Below, in pieces: positions 55,659 through 64,000 of a stretch of 64,000 nt of DNA. The stretch comes from Desulfallas thermosapovorans DSM 6562 (GTDB taxonomy: Bacteria; Bacillota; Desulfotomaculia; Desulfotomaculales; Desulfallaceae). The notes under the pieces are model-generated. The model was not told where the DNA came from and ran no database searches. It worked only from the letters and a program-made list of their open reading frames with translations. The position numbers were made by a program, and so were the translations under genes. How positions within the stretch are numbered: position 1 is the stretch's first letter; each line of letters opens with the position of its first letter. The stretch covers positions 62,001 through 126,000 of the forward strand of contig NZ_VNHM01000001.1 in NCBI RefSeq assembly GCF_008124625.1, given 5' to 3'.

Positions 55659-57308
55659 ATGGAAGAAATTAAAGCCGCCAAAAATGAATGGTTGGCGGAA
55701 AGAGGCAAAAAAAAGGACCGGGACATTAATTTTGAAACCGTATCCGGCATGCCGGTCCAGGATTTATATACTCCGGATGACATCAAAGATTTCGATTATA
55801 TGAATGATTTGGGTTTCCCCGGTAGTTATCCTTACACCAGGGGTGTGCAGAGTAATATGTACCGTGGTCGCCTGTGGACCATGCGCCAGTTCGCCGGGTT
55901 TGCCACAGCCGAGGAATCCAACCAGCGTTATAAATACCTCCTGGAAAAAGGGCAAACAGGTTTAAGTGTAGCCTTTGATATGCCCACCATCATGGGCTAC
56001 GACAGCGATCACCCCCGCTCCCTGGGTGAAGTAGGCAGGGTGGGTGTGGCCATAGATAGTTTGGAGGACATGGAGACCCTGTTCCGGGATATTCCCCTGG
56101 ATAAAGTTAGTACATCCATGACCACCAACGCACCGGCTGCCGTCCTTTGGTGCCTTTATATAGCCACCGGGGAAAAACAAGGTGTGCCTTCGGAAAAATT
56201 GACAGGCACCATCCAGAACGATATCTTGAAGGAATACATTGCCCAAAAGTCATGGATATTCCCACCGGAACCATCCATGCGCCTGATCACCAATATATTT
56301 GAGTATGCTGCTAAACATGTACCCAAATGGAATACTGTAAGTATCAGCGGCTACCATATTCGGGAGGCTGGTTCCACCGCTGTACAGGAATTGGCATTTA
56401 CCCTGGCAGACGGTTTCGCCTATGTAGAGGCCGGTATTGAGGCAGGCCTTAATGTGGATGACTTTGCTCCCAGGCTGTCGTTCTTCTTTAATTCCCATAT
56501 TGACTTTTTCGAAGAGATTGCCAAATATCGCGCGGCCCGGCGCATTTGGGCCCGGCGCATGAAAGAAAAATACGGGGCCAAAAATCCCAAATCTTTATTG
56601 CTACGGTTCCATACCCAAACTGCCGGCTGCAGTTTGACAGCCCAGCAACCTGAAAACAATATCGTTCGCACTGCGTACGAAGCCATGGCGGCAGTACTGG
56701 GAGGCACCCAGTCACTCCATACCAACTCCATGGATGAGGTACTTGCTTTACCAACGGAAAAAGCAGTGCAAATTGCGTTACGAACTCAACAAATCCTGGC
56801 TTATGAAACAGGCGTGGCCAATGTTATCGATCCGCTGGCAGGTTCGTATTATGTTGAGGCGTTAACAAATAAAATGGAAGAGGAAGCTGAAAAGTACTTC
56901 GAGGAAATTGAACGCCGCGGCGGCGTTTTGGCAGCCATTGATCAGAACTTCTTCCAGCAGGAGATTGCCGATGCCGCTTATCAGTACCAGCGGGCTATCG
57001 ACAAAAAGCAGCGTATCCAAGTTGGCGTTAACGAATTTATAGATCCTGACGAAGAACTGGATATTGAAATACTTACCATTGATCCGGAAATTGAGCGCAG
57101 GCAGGTACAAAAGGTACAAAAACTGCGCCGCGAACGTAACAACTTGCTGGTTAGCGACAAGCTTGATGCGTTGCGCCAGGCTGCCATGGGTACAGAAAAT
57201 ATGATTCCATATATACTTGATTGCGTACGGGCTTACGCCACTGAAGGTGAAATTATACAGACACTGCGCGAGGTATTCGGAGAATATAAGGAAAAACCAA
57301 CTTTTTAA
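55659..57308 (+). CDS. icmA: Probable isobutyryl-CoA mutase, large subunit
   Basis: 549 residues of the acyl-CoA mutase large-subunit family. It resembles the methylmalonyl-CoA mutase at 9542 over the whole length, but the two residues that hold the substrate carboxylate differ. Tyr89 of the Propionibacterium enzyme is Phe78 here (MRQFAGF), and Arg207 is Gln196 (EYIAQKSW). The 118-residue spacing between them is the same in both enzymes, and this Phe/Gln pair is the signature of isobutyryl-CoA mutase (Phe80/Gln198). The expected reaction is isobutyryl-CoA to butyryl-CoA. Other blocks are intact: [36 protein letters not shown]. An automatic annotation would call it methylmalonyl-CoA mutase. 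Pivalyl-CoA mutase is another possibility. Confidence 0.82.
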   Translation: MEEIKAAKNEWLAERGKKKDRDINFETVSGMPVQDLYTPDDIKDFDYMNDLGFPGSYPYTRGVQSNMYRGRLWTMRQFAGFATAEESNQRYKYLLEKGQTGLSVAFDMPTIMGYDSDHPRSLGEVGRVGVAIDSLEDMETLFRDIPLDKVSTSMTTNAPAAVLWCLYIATGEKQGVPSEKLTGTIQNDILKEYIAQKSWIFPPEPSMRLITNIFEYAAKHVPKWNTVSISGYHIREAGSTAVQELAFTLADGFAYVEAGIEAGLNVDDFAPRLSFFFNSHIDFFEEIAKYRAARRIWARRMKEKYGAKNPKSLLLRFHTQTAGCSLTAQQPENNIVRTAYEAMAAVLGGTQSLHTNSMDEVLALPTEKAVQIALRTQQILAYETGVANVIDPLAGSYYVEALTNKMEEEAEKYFEEIERRGGVLAAIDQNFFQQEIADAAYQYQRAIDKKQRIQVGVNEFIDPDEELDIEILTIDPEIERRQVQKVQKLRRERNNLLVSDKLDALRQAAMGTENMIPYILDCVRAYATEGEIIQTLREVFGEYKEKPTF

Positions 57309-57334
57309 GTTTTCGATCAAGGGAGGTAAAACCA

Positions 57335-57736
57335 ATGGCGAAAAAAATCAGGGTGCTGGTGGCCAAACCCGGTCTAGACGGTCATGACCGGGGTGCCCGG
57401 GTGATAGCCCGTGCATTAAGGGATGCCGGCATGGAAGTGGTATATACCGGCTTACACCAAACACCGGAACAGATAGTGGAAGCAGCCATCCAGGAAGATG
57501 TGGATATCGTTGGCCTGTCCATTTTAAGTGGTGCTCATATGACACTGTTCCCCAGAGTTTGCGAACTGCTTAAGGAAAACGGTGCGGATGATATCATTGT
57601 CATGGGTGGCGGCACCATTCCCGAAGCCGATGTCAAGGCCCTTAAAGAAGGCGGCTATGCAGCAGAAATATTCACGCCGGGAACAACTATAGAAACCATT
57701 GTAGAATGGATTCACTCCAACACAAAGTCAAGTTAA
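57335..57736 (+). CDS. icmB: Acyl-CoA mutase small (B12-binding) subunit, partner of the probable isobutyryl-CoA mutase
   Basis: 133 residues. Cobalamin motif DGHDRG near residue 19, LSILSGAHM and [14 protein letters not shown]. It is very similar to the small subunit at 9122 but comes from the separate operon. It supplies the cobalamin-binding half of the enzyme. It lies 26 bp after the large subunit, with GGGAGG before the ATG, and is followed by a hairpin. Confidence 0.9.
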   Translation: MAKKIRVLVAKPGLDGHDRGARVIARALRDAGMEVVYTGLHQTPEQIVEAAIQEDVDIVGLSILSGAHMTLFPRVCELLKENGADDIIVMGGGTIPEADVKALKEGGYAAEIFTPGTTIETIVEWIHSNTKSS

Positions 57737-57746
57737 TAAATATCTT

Positions 57747-57770
57747 ATCGCCCGGGTTACCCCGGGCGAT
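57747..57770 (+). terminator. Hairpin at the end of the mutase operon
   Basis: Perfect 10-bp GC-rich stem ATCGCCCGGG/CCCGGGCGAT with loop TTAC; the following T tract is short (TGCTTTG). Confidence 0.72.
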
Positions 57771-57805
57771 TGCTTTGAAAAGCACTTGTCAAGCGATGGG
57801 ATATT

Positions 57806-58978
57806 TTAACAATTACAACCGCTACCGCTAAATTGGCTAAGGTCTCTTCCCTTAACATCCCTTAAACATTGTAGCGCAAATTCCACCTCTTCAAGCTTAT
57901 TAAAATAAGAAAAACTAAACCTTACAAGCTTGGTTTCCAAGGTACCCAACGTACGATGTGCATCAGGGGCACAGTGCAGGCCGGCCCGGCAGGCGATATT
58001 ATACCAGTGGTCCAGGGCACCGCCCACAGCCCCGGTATCCTTACCCTGTAGTTGAAAAGATATTACCGGTGCCCGGTGGTTACCGTCCAATGGCCCAAAT
58101 ATTTTTATTCCCGGTATCCGCCGGGCACCTTCGATAAACCTTTTGGCCAGTGCCAGCTCATGCTCCAATATCTTGGACGTTCCAATACGGCGTACGAAAT
58201 TTACCCCGGCACCAAGCCCGGCAATCCCCACTGAATTTAATGTGCCGCTTTCGTACTTTTCGGGCAAAATATCGGGCTGCCCCGCCACTATTGATTTACT
58301 ACCCGTACCCCCCTCACGCCATGGCCTCACCTTTGCCCGTTCACCCACATAAAGTATTCCGGTACCGGGCGGTCCCATTAGCCCCTTATGCCCTGGTGCG
58401 GCCAGCAAGTCAACATTCATCTTTTCCACGTCTATGTCCAGTAAACCGGCGGTTTGTGCCGCATCCAATATAAATATAATACCGGCCGAACGGGCCAATT
58501 CCCCAACTTCCTTGACAGGCATCACGGTACCGGTTACATTTGAAGCATGGGTTAAAACAATAACCCTGGTATTGGCCCGGATGGCCTTTTTTATATCGCC
58601 CGGGTCAAGGGTACCATCCTCTGCACACTGCACCTTGGTTACCTCAATTCTTTCCCGCAAACCGTAAAGTGGCCTGGTCACCGAGTTATGCTCCATGGAA
58701 CTGGTGATCACATGGTCACCAGCATTTAACGACCCTTTAATAGCCATGTTTAATGCATCTGTGGCATTTAAGGTGAAAATCACCCTATCGCTATCCTTTA
58801 TGTTAAATAATGCTGCTATTGATTTCCTGGCTTCATCTACTATTTTACCTGCCGCCAGCGACATTTTGTGCCCGGACCGGCCCGGGTTGGCCCCTACCTC
58901 CTCTAAACAGCGGCGCATTGCTTCCATCACCTCGGGCGGTTTGGGCCATGTAGTGGCAGCGTTATCGAAATAAATCAT
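57806..58978 (-). CDS. Cysteine desulfurase family protein
   Basis: 390 residues, class V aminotransferase fold. YFDNAATTWPKPPEV, SMEHNSVTRPLYGL, the cofactor Asp in FILDAAQTAGLLDIDV, the PLP lysine in APGHKGLMGP, and the sulfur-carrier-type cysteine in CRAGLHCAPDAH. It removes sulfur (or selenium) from cysteine-type substrates. The C-terminal SGSGCNC tail is typical of one subgroup. ATG 58978 has better spacing from GGGAGG than ATG 58981. No iscU or sufU is adjacent, so the sulfur acceptor is unknown. Confidence 0.88.
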   Translation of the reverse strand: MIYFDNAATTWPKPPEVMEAMRRCLEEVGANPGRSGHKMSLAAGKIVDEARKSIAALFNIKDSDRVIFTLNATDALNMAIKGSLNAGDHVITSSMEHNSVTRPLYGLRERIEVTKVQCAEDGTLDPGDIKKAIRANTRVIVLTHASNVTGTVMPVKEVGELARSAGIIFILDAAQTAGLLDIDVEKMNVDLLAAPGHKGLMGPPGTGILYVGERAKVRPWREGGTGSKSIVAGQPDILPEKYESGTLNSVGIAGLGAGVNFVRRIGTSKILEHELALAKRFIEGARRIPGIKIFGPLDGNHRAPVISFQLQGKDTGAVGGALDHWYNIACRAGLHCAPDAHRTLGTLETKLVRFSFSYFNKLEEVEFALQCLRDVKGRDLSQFSGSGCNC

Positions 58979-59091
58979 CATAAACCTCCCGCATTGAAAT
59001 AAACGTTACTATTGTTGTATAATGCCCGTTAGCTTATACCCCATAAGCAGTAAATTTGTATTATGTAAAATTTGACCCGAGCACAAAATAA

Positions 59092-59128
59092 AAAAGAGCG
59101 CCCAAAATCAGTTTTTGGGTACTCTTTT
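59092..59128 (-). terminator. Terminator after the RACo-like gene
   Basis: Stems AAAAGAG/CTCTTTT and CCCAAAA/TTTTGGG, separated by 2-nt internal loops. The minus strand continues into a T tract. Confidence 0.78.
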
Positions 59129-59235
59129 CTTTTTCATTGTATGGCTTTACGGTCAAACAAGCTAATACTGGCAGTTTCAGCTTTGTTAATGACAAATTAA
59201 GTGCACTGTAAAATAGAGAATACCGCAATTTACGT

Positions 59236-60819
59236 TTAATCGTTCAGAAGCCCCCGCTGGATCATTTTTTCCTTTACTGTGGGGTAGTAATCCAAATTAG
59301 TGTGGGGTAAAAATTTACTGCCTACAAATTTATTCATAAATACTTCGTTGGCGTTAAGCTCAAAATACGTAATATTACGAGCTATATCCTCTGCCTCGAG
59401 TCTGCTTTCCTCGGACAATAACACTAATCTGGCCCCCTCGCCCGAGCTGTTTCCCAGGCGAATCATTCGTTCCCGGGGCAGATCGGGATATAAACCAATG
59501 GTTATGGCCGATTCCAAATCAAGGTACTGGCCAAAGGCTCCGGCGGCATAAAAGGTTGATATATCAGACATTTGACAGCCGACGCCTTCCAGCAGCACTT
59601 CCAGAGCGGCATTCACCGCACCCTTGGTACGCAAAATATTATTAATATCTGTCTGGGTAAAGGAAATATCCTTGTTCGTAGCCGACTGTGCGGCCGGTAC
59701 AACCACAAATTCCTGGCCTTCCCTGAACTTGCCCGCCCGGTCTATTATGCCGGCCAGCAGTAATTCGGCCAGGCAATCCACCAATCCGGAACCGCATATA
59801 CCCAAGGCTTTCTGATTTTCAATGGTACGATACCGGGTCGCCCGGGTTTCGGGGTCAATTCTCACCTGGTAGACCGCCCCAGGTTCCGCCCGCATACCAT
59901 CTCTGGCAACGCCGCCTTCCAATGCCGGGCCGGCGGCACCGGAACAGGCCACCAGCCATTCATTATTGCCCAGTACCATTTCACCGTTGGTCCCAATATC
60001 TACAAATAGAGCCAGTTCAGGTTTTTTATGCAAACCACTGGCCAGTATCCCGGCTATTACATCACCACCAACATAACTGCCTACACTGGGCAGACAGTAA
60101 AGTGGAGCCTGCGGGTTTACAGCCAGACCAATGGCTGAAGCGTTGATAAAACCGGGCAGGTTTACCACCGGAATATATGGGGCCATGCAAATGCGGGATG
60201 GGTCCAAACCTAAAAGCAAGTGCACTATGGTACTGTTAGCCCCCACGGTAACAGCGCTAATGGCCTGTCCTTGGATACCCTTGCTTAAACTCAGTCGCTT
60301 TATAATATTATTTAGCGTATCCACCACCGCTTGCTGCAGTTGTGTTCTTCCCTCATCGGTGGCAGCCCAATAGATTCTGGTTAAGATATCCGCACCATAT
60401 TCTACCTGACCATTAAAATCAGCTGCCATATCAAGAACCCGGCCAGTTACCATATCCACCAGATAACCCACTACGGTGGTGGTGCCAATATCAATTGCCA
60501 ATCCCAAATGACAACTTACCTGATCTCCCGGTTCGATATCTATCAATTGCCAGGAGTCCCCATACCTGGCCACAGTAACAGTAACCCGCCAATCAGCTTC
60601 ACGCAAAACTACACTGATTTTATTCATTAGTGGTAACGGCACCGACAAGTTACGGTAACAATTACCCAGTGCTTCCGTCAGCCTGTCTATATCAGCCTGG
60701 TTGTTCAACAAACTTGGCGGTTCCAGTTCAACATATTTCTTTTGACTCATCGGGTTGATATCAACATCAACAAGCACCCTGTTTTGCAAAATGATTGAGT
60801 AGTCATGTTCAGCTGACAA
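59236..60819 (-). CDS. ASKHA-domain corrinoid activation protein (RACo-like) lacking the ferredoxin domain
   Basis: 527 residues. From about 105 on it is the DUF4445/RACo ASKHA domain: LGLAIDIGTTTVVGYLVD, GQVEYGADILTRI, VGANSTIVHLLLGLDP, FVDIGTNGEMVLG, CSGAAGPALEGG and GICGSGLVDCLAELL. The usual N-terminal [2Fe-2S] ferredoxin domain is absent: the first 100 residues contain one cysteine only and resemble the linker/middle domain. TTG 60819 follows GGAGG 10 nt upstream, and no ferredoxin-like frame precedes it. RACo reduces inactive cob(II)alamin of corrinoid proteins; how this one receives electrons is unclear. Confidence 0.85.
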   Translation of the reverse strand: MSAEHDYSIILQNRVLVDVDINPMSQKKYVELEPPSLLNNQADIDRLTEALGNCYRNLSVPLPLMNKISVVLREADWRVTVTVARYGDSWQLIDIEPGDQVSCHLGLAIDIGTTTVVGYLVDMVTGRVLDMAADFNGQVEYGADILTRIYWAATDEGRTQLQQAVVDTLNNIIKRLSLSKGIQGQAISAVTVGANSTIVHLLLGLDPSRICMAPYIPVVNLPGFINASAIGLAVNPQAPLYCLPSVGSYVGGDVIAGILASGLHKKPELALFVDIGTNGEMVLGNNEWLVACSGAAGPALEGGVARDGMRAEPGAVYQVRIDPETRATRYRTIENQKALGICGSGLVDCLAELLLAGIIDRAGKFREGQEFVVVPAAQSATNKDISFTQTDINNILRTKGAVNAALEVLLEGVGCQMSDISTFYAAGAFGQYLDLESAITIGLYPDLPRERMIRLGNSSGEGARLVLLSEESRLEAEDIARNITYFELNANEVFMNKFVGSKFLPHTNLDYYPTVKEKMIQRGLLND

Positions 60820-60907
60820 TTAACACAAACCTCCTTGAATTGTCCCCACATCATTAATTTTCAGTAAATTTACCCTCTAAATAATAACACAGCCAGTTAA
60901 AATGCAA

Positions 60908-60931
60908 AAGAGATACCACCTGGTATCTCTT
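60908..60931 (-). terminator. Terminator after the winged-helix/coiled-coil gene
   Basis: AAGAGATACCA/TGGTATCTCTT nearly perfect stem overlapping the stop codon; the minus strand continues TTTTGCATTTT. Confidence 0.75.
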
Positions 60932-62327
60932 AAGAAATTACTTGTCCGGTACTTCTTTTAAATTTACTCACTATCCTGGCCATCATCTTTACCAAAGGAT
61001 GGGTTAAATAATTTTCCATTACCCGGCACTCATCCTTTGCCTTGGCCAATTCTTGTTGGGCCAAACGCAATGCATGACCTAGCTTCTCCCCCTCAGCCAT
61101 GGCATGTTTAAGATCAGCACTTAGCGTATTAATCTCTTCCCGCCATATTTTCTGCTCCTGGCTGGTATTTTCCTTTAACCTTTCCATCTTCTGTTTTAGT
61201 TCAACAATTTCGGTTTGCAGCTCAGCAACCCGGTTAGCATGATTTTCCTTAATCTCTATTATTTTAGCCTTATTTTCACGGTCCCGTTCTTTATACTGCT
61301 GCAGCTTGCCGAATAATATCTCCTGGCTGGATTGGCTTTTATTCAACAATTGCTGTAGTTTTTGATTCTCCGCTTCTTTTTCTTTATATCTGGCCACCCA
61401 GAGCCGGCACTGATATAATATGCTGTTGGCTTTGGCCTCCAGCTTTTGCAGGTGTTCCTTGTAACGATATATTTCTTTTTTTCTAAGCGCTAAAAGCAAA
61501 TCTTTTTCGGCCATCTGGGTGGTCATTTGCTCATAGCGCCCCATTTCGCTCTGGCGCAGGGCAAGCGCTGCAGCCGCCTCGCGGTGGGCCGCCGACACCT
61601 CGTCAATTTGCTTCCGCAGGGCGGTGTTTTTACGGGACCATTTATTTCGTTCCCGGTTCCAGCGCTCTCTTTGGCGTTTGAGGGCTTCCAAATATCTTTT
61701 GATTATACGATCATAAACTACTTTGGCCTCCGCATTGTAACACCATACTCCCCTACCTATTTCATCGAAATACGGAAATTTTTTCAATACACCAAGTATT
61801 TCCCCTTGTCCCGTATGACGCCAATTATTAATAACATCTGTCAGTTGAGCCAGTGACAACCCCGTGGGGTGTATCTTTAAAGCCTTGATAATTAAATGCT
61901 TTAATGAATAATGCTCTGTTTCCACTTCCCATTCAGTTAAGCCCCAAAGCCCGTTGGCCAGTTGAATAAACCTTCCGTCACTTATTAAATCAGCTTGCTC
62001 TGCCACCGGCTTACTTTTCTTTCGCTTATTGCCGTTTCTAGACAATTCATTTAAGCTAAGGGGCTTTTGTTTTTTTAATAAGACATTATAAAAATGATCA
62101 TTCTCCCTTTTGCCTTCCAGGTTAATAACCCATATGTAACCATCACTGCTTTCAAAGCATTTATGTTGTTCCAAACATAAGCAAACTTTTTCCTCAACCT
62201 GTTCACGGGTATAATCAACCAGCATTTTTCTGTGTACATAGGGAGCTAATTCCGCAACGGATAGTGATTCAAAGAAAAACAAGGTCTTTTTAAGTACATC
62301 GGTAAGGGAATTTAATTTTCCACTCAT
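60930..62327 (-). CDS. Winged-helix repeat and coiled-coil protein of unknown function
   Basis: 465 residues from ATG 62327 (GGGGTGGTG upstream); an ATG at 62384 has no ribosome site. The first 220 residues show three units that each end in a similar beta-hairpin: FESSDGYIWVINL, DGRFIQLANGLWGLTEW and FDEIGRGVWCYN. They resemble HARE-HTH winged helices, the second also the RNA polymerase delta subunit. About residues 225-440 are one long coiled coil rich in Glu, Lys, Gln and Arg. A short tail follows. It may be a DNA- or polymerase-associated scaffold; no close family was recognised. Confidence 0.7.
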   Translation of the reverse strand: MSGKLNSLTDVLKKTLFFFESLSVAELAPYVHRKMLVDYTREQVEEKVCLCLEQHKCFESSDGYIWVINLEGKRENDHFYNVLLKKQKPLSLNELSRNGNKRKKSKPVAEQADLISDGRFIQLANGLWGLTEWEVETEHYSLKHLIIKALKIHPTGLSLAQLTDVINNWRHTGQGEILGVLKKFPYFDEIGRGVWCYNAEAKVVYDRIIKRYLEALKRQRERWNRERNKWSRKNTALRKQIDEVSAAHREAAAALALRQSEMGRYEQMTTQMAEKDLLLALRKKEIYRYKEHLQKLEAKANSILYQCRLWVARYKEKEAENQKLQQLLNKSQSSQEILFGKLQQYKERDRENKAKIIEIKENHANRVAELQTEIVELKQKMERLKENTSQEQKIWREEINTLSADLKHAMAEGEKLGHALRLAQQELAKAKDECRVMENYLTHPLVKMMARIVSKFKRSTGQVIS

Positions 62328-62518
62328 TTTATGCACCACCCCGGTAAAGTATTTTACATATTTTTCCTTGTATATATACTTCATCTTTTTTTTTAAATAT
62401 CCTTCCTAATTATTAATATCATTTCTATTTTTTTCCTGAACTTTTTACTTGTTCAACATCCCTTACTACCATATAATTAGATAAATAATCCATGTCGTTG
62501 GAATAAGAGGTGGTTGAG

Positions 62519-63151
62519 TTGGAAGTGGATAACAAGGATTACACAGGAAGCAAGATACCCAGTGCTCAACTGGTCTATGAGGGCCCTGTACAGCCGGAAT
62601 ACATCTCCCAACTGGAAATGTCACCTGATTTGCATGTTTTCCGCGAACCGCATAAACAACACCAAGCACTGGTTGATATAGCGGCCTCATCTGATGGAAT
62701 AGTTTACATAGCACGCCACCAAAATATTATTGTAGGTTATGTTACCTTTCATAACCCGGACCAATACAGTCGCTGGTGCAAGCATGACAACATCTTGGAA
62801 CTCGGTGCCATCGAAGTAAGCCCAGCCTGGCGTAAGCATAAAGTGGGCAAAAATCTTATGAAACTGGCCTTTACCAATCCCATCATGGATGAAAAAATTG
62901 TCATCACCATAGAATTTTGCTGGCACTGGGATCTTGAGAACACCGGCCTTGATATTTGGCAATACCAGAAAATGTTAAGTAATTTATTTGGTAGTGTTGG
63001 TTTAGTGCGCGTTCCCACTGATGACCCGGAAATACTGGAACACATCGCCAATGTAATGATGGCCCGGGTAGGCCCCCGGGTATCGGAAGAGGATGTTAAA
63101 AAATTCGAAGAAATGAAATTCTGCGGCGGCAGCATTTTCAATTATAAATGA
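62519..63151 (+). CDS. acuA: AcuA-like GNAT protein acetyltransferase
   Basis: 210 residues from TTG 62519, placed by AGAGGTGG; an earlier GTG at 62510 lies on the ribosome site. Sequence blocks match Bacillus AcuA: FREPHKQHQALVDIA, IVGYVTFHNPD, LELGAIEVSPAWRKHKVGKNLMKLAF (acetyl-CoA pyrophosphate loop in its centre), EFCWHWDLENTGLDIWQYQKM and TDDPEILEHIANVMMARVG (read as blocks). AcuA acetylates the active-site lysine of acetyl-CoA synthetase and turns it off. A candidate target is the ligase at 41367. It converges on guaB through a shared hairpin. Confidence 0.86.
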   Translation: MEVDNKDYTGSKIPSAQLVYEGPVQPEYISQLEMSPDLHVFREPHKQHQALVDIAASSDGIVYIARHQNIIVGYVTFHNPDQYSRWCKHDNILELGAIEVSPAWRKHKVGKNLMKLAFTNPIMDEKIVITIEFCWHWDLENTGLDIWQYQKMLSNLFGSVGLVRVPTDDPEILEHIANVMMARVGPRVSEEDVKKFEEMKFCGGSIFNYK

Positions 63152-63207
63152 TCAAGCATATTAAAGCCCCCGGTTGTAATTTCCGGAGGCTTTAATATGC
63201 TTGATCA
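63149..63207. terminator. Long shared hairpin between acuA and guaB
   Basis: Perfect 20-bp arms (63149-63168 and 63188-63207) starting TGATCAAGCATATTAAAGCC, with further CCGG pairing inside. The left arm includes the acuA stop codon. It lies between convergent genes, so it may end both transcripts; the T tracts are poor. Confidence 0.7.
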
Positions 63208-63267
63208 TTATATTAAAGGCAAACACATGCCTGGATATACCCGGGCCAAAATAGCTGTTATAACCCG

Positions 63268-64000
<733 letters not shown>

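Overview
The window looks like a chromosomal segment of a spore-forming anaerobic Firmicute of the Desulfotomaculum/Pelotomaculum group (Peptococcaceae sensu lato). The evidence is: a complete methylmalonyl-CoA operon of the kind that oxidises propionate through succinate, fumarate, malate and oxaloacetate; a beta-oxidation cluster with an ETF-linked membrane iron-sulfur oxidoreductase; a spoVK gene; the conserved miaB-ricA-mutS-mutL-miaA-hfq neighbourhood; and many GTG/TTG starts behind strong Shine-Dalgarno sites. The genus assignment is inference. No tRNA, rRNA, CRISPR array, insertion sequence or prophage was seen.

Layout. 1-4.3 kb (+): end of pfkA, a ComFB-like gene, a radical SAM gene, a secreted protein, a GT4 glycosyltransferase and a UPF0316 membrane protein. 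4.6-14.7 kb (-): the methylmalonyl-CoA operon in the order fumarase alpha/beta, sucC, sucD, methylmalonyl-CoA mutase large/small, epimerase, carboxyltransferase, malate dehydrogenase, transcarboxylase 5S-like subunit. It follows a sigma-54 activator gene (14.9-16.6 kb) and has a clear -24/-12 promoter. 16.8 kb: lexA with its own SOS box. 17.5-32.3 kb (-): housekeeping genes (LysR regulator, PLP enzyme, spoVK, hfq, miaA, methyltransferase, mutL, HDAC-like deacetylase, hydantoinase-like protein, mutS, ricA-like, miaB). 32.4-48.2 kb (-): fatty-acid activation and beta-oxidation (crotonase, 3-hydroxyacyl-CoA dehydrogenase, thiolase, ETF:quinone oxidoreductase, etfAB, two acyl-CoA dehydrogenases, two acyl-CoA synthetases) and a second sigma-54 activator. 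48.5-53.9 kb: minC, a NUDIX hydrolase, a DUF3786 protein and a three-gene acyl-CoA dehydratase activase set. 54.1-57.7 kb (+): a sigma-54 operon cobO-meaB-mutase large-mutase small. 57.8-64 kb: cysteine desulfurase-like gene, RACo-like ASKHA protein, a winged-helix/coiled-coil protein, acuA and the end of guaB.

How it fits together. Four -24/-12 promoters can be read directly, in front of the methylmalonyl-CoA operon, the acyl-CoA dehydrogenase/ETF genes, an AMP-forming acyl-CoA synthetase and the second mutase operon. Three have a good palindrome 100-210 bp upstream, where an enhancer would sit. With two sigma-54 activators in the same window, this suggests a sigma-54 regulon for short-chain fatty-acid oxidation. 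The second mutase carries the Phe/Gln pair of isobutyryl-CoA mutase instead of the Tyr/Arg pair of methylmalonyl-CoA mutase. The locus may therefore isomerise isobutyryl-CoA to butyryl-CoA and feed it into the neighbouring beta-oxidation genes, with electrons leaving through ETF and the membrane oxidoreductase. AcuA and an HDAC-family deacetylase could add acetylation control of the acyl-CoA synthetase.
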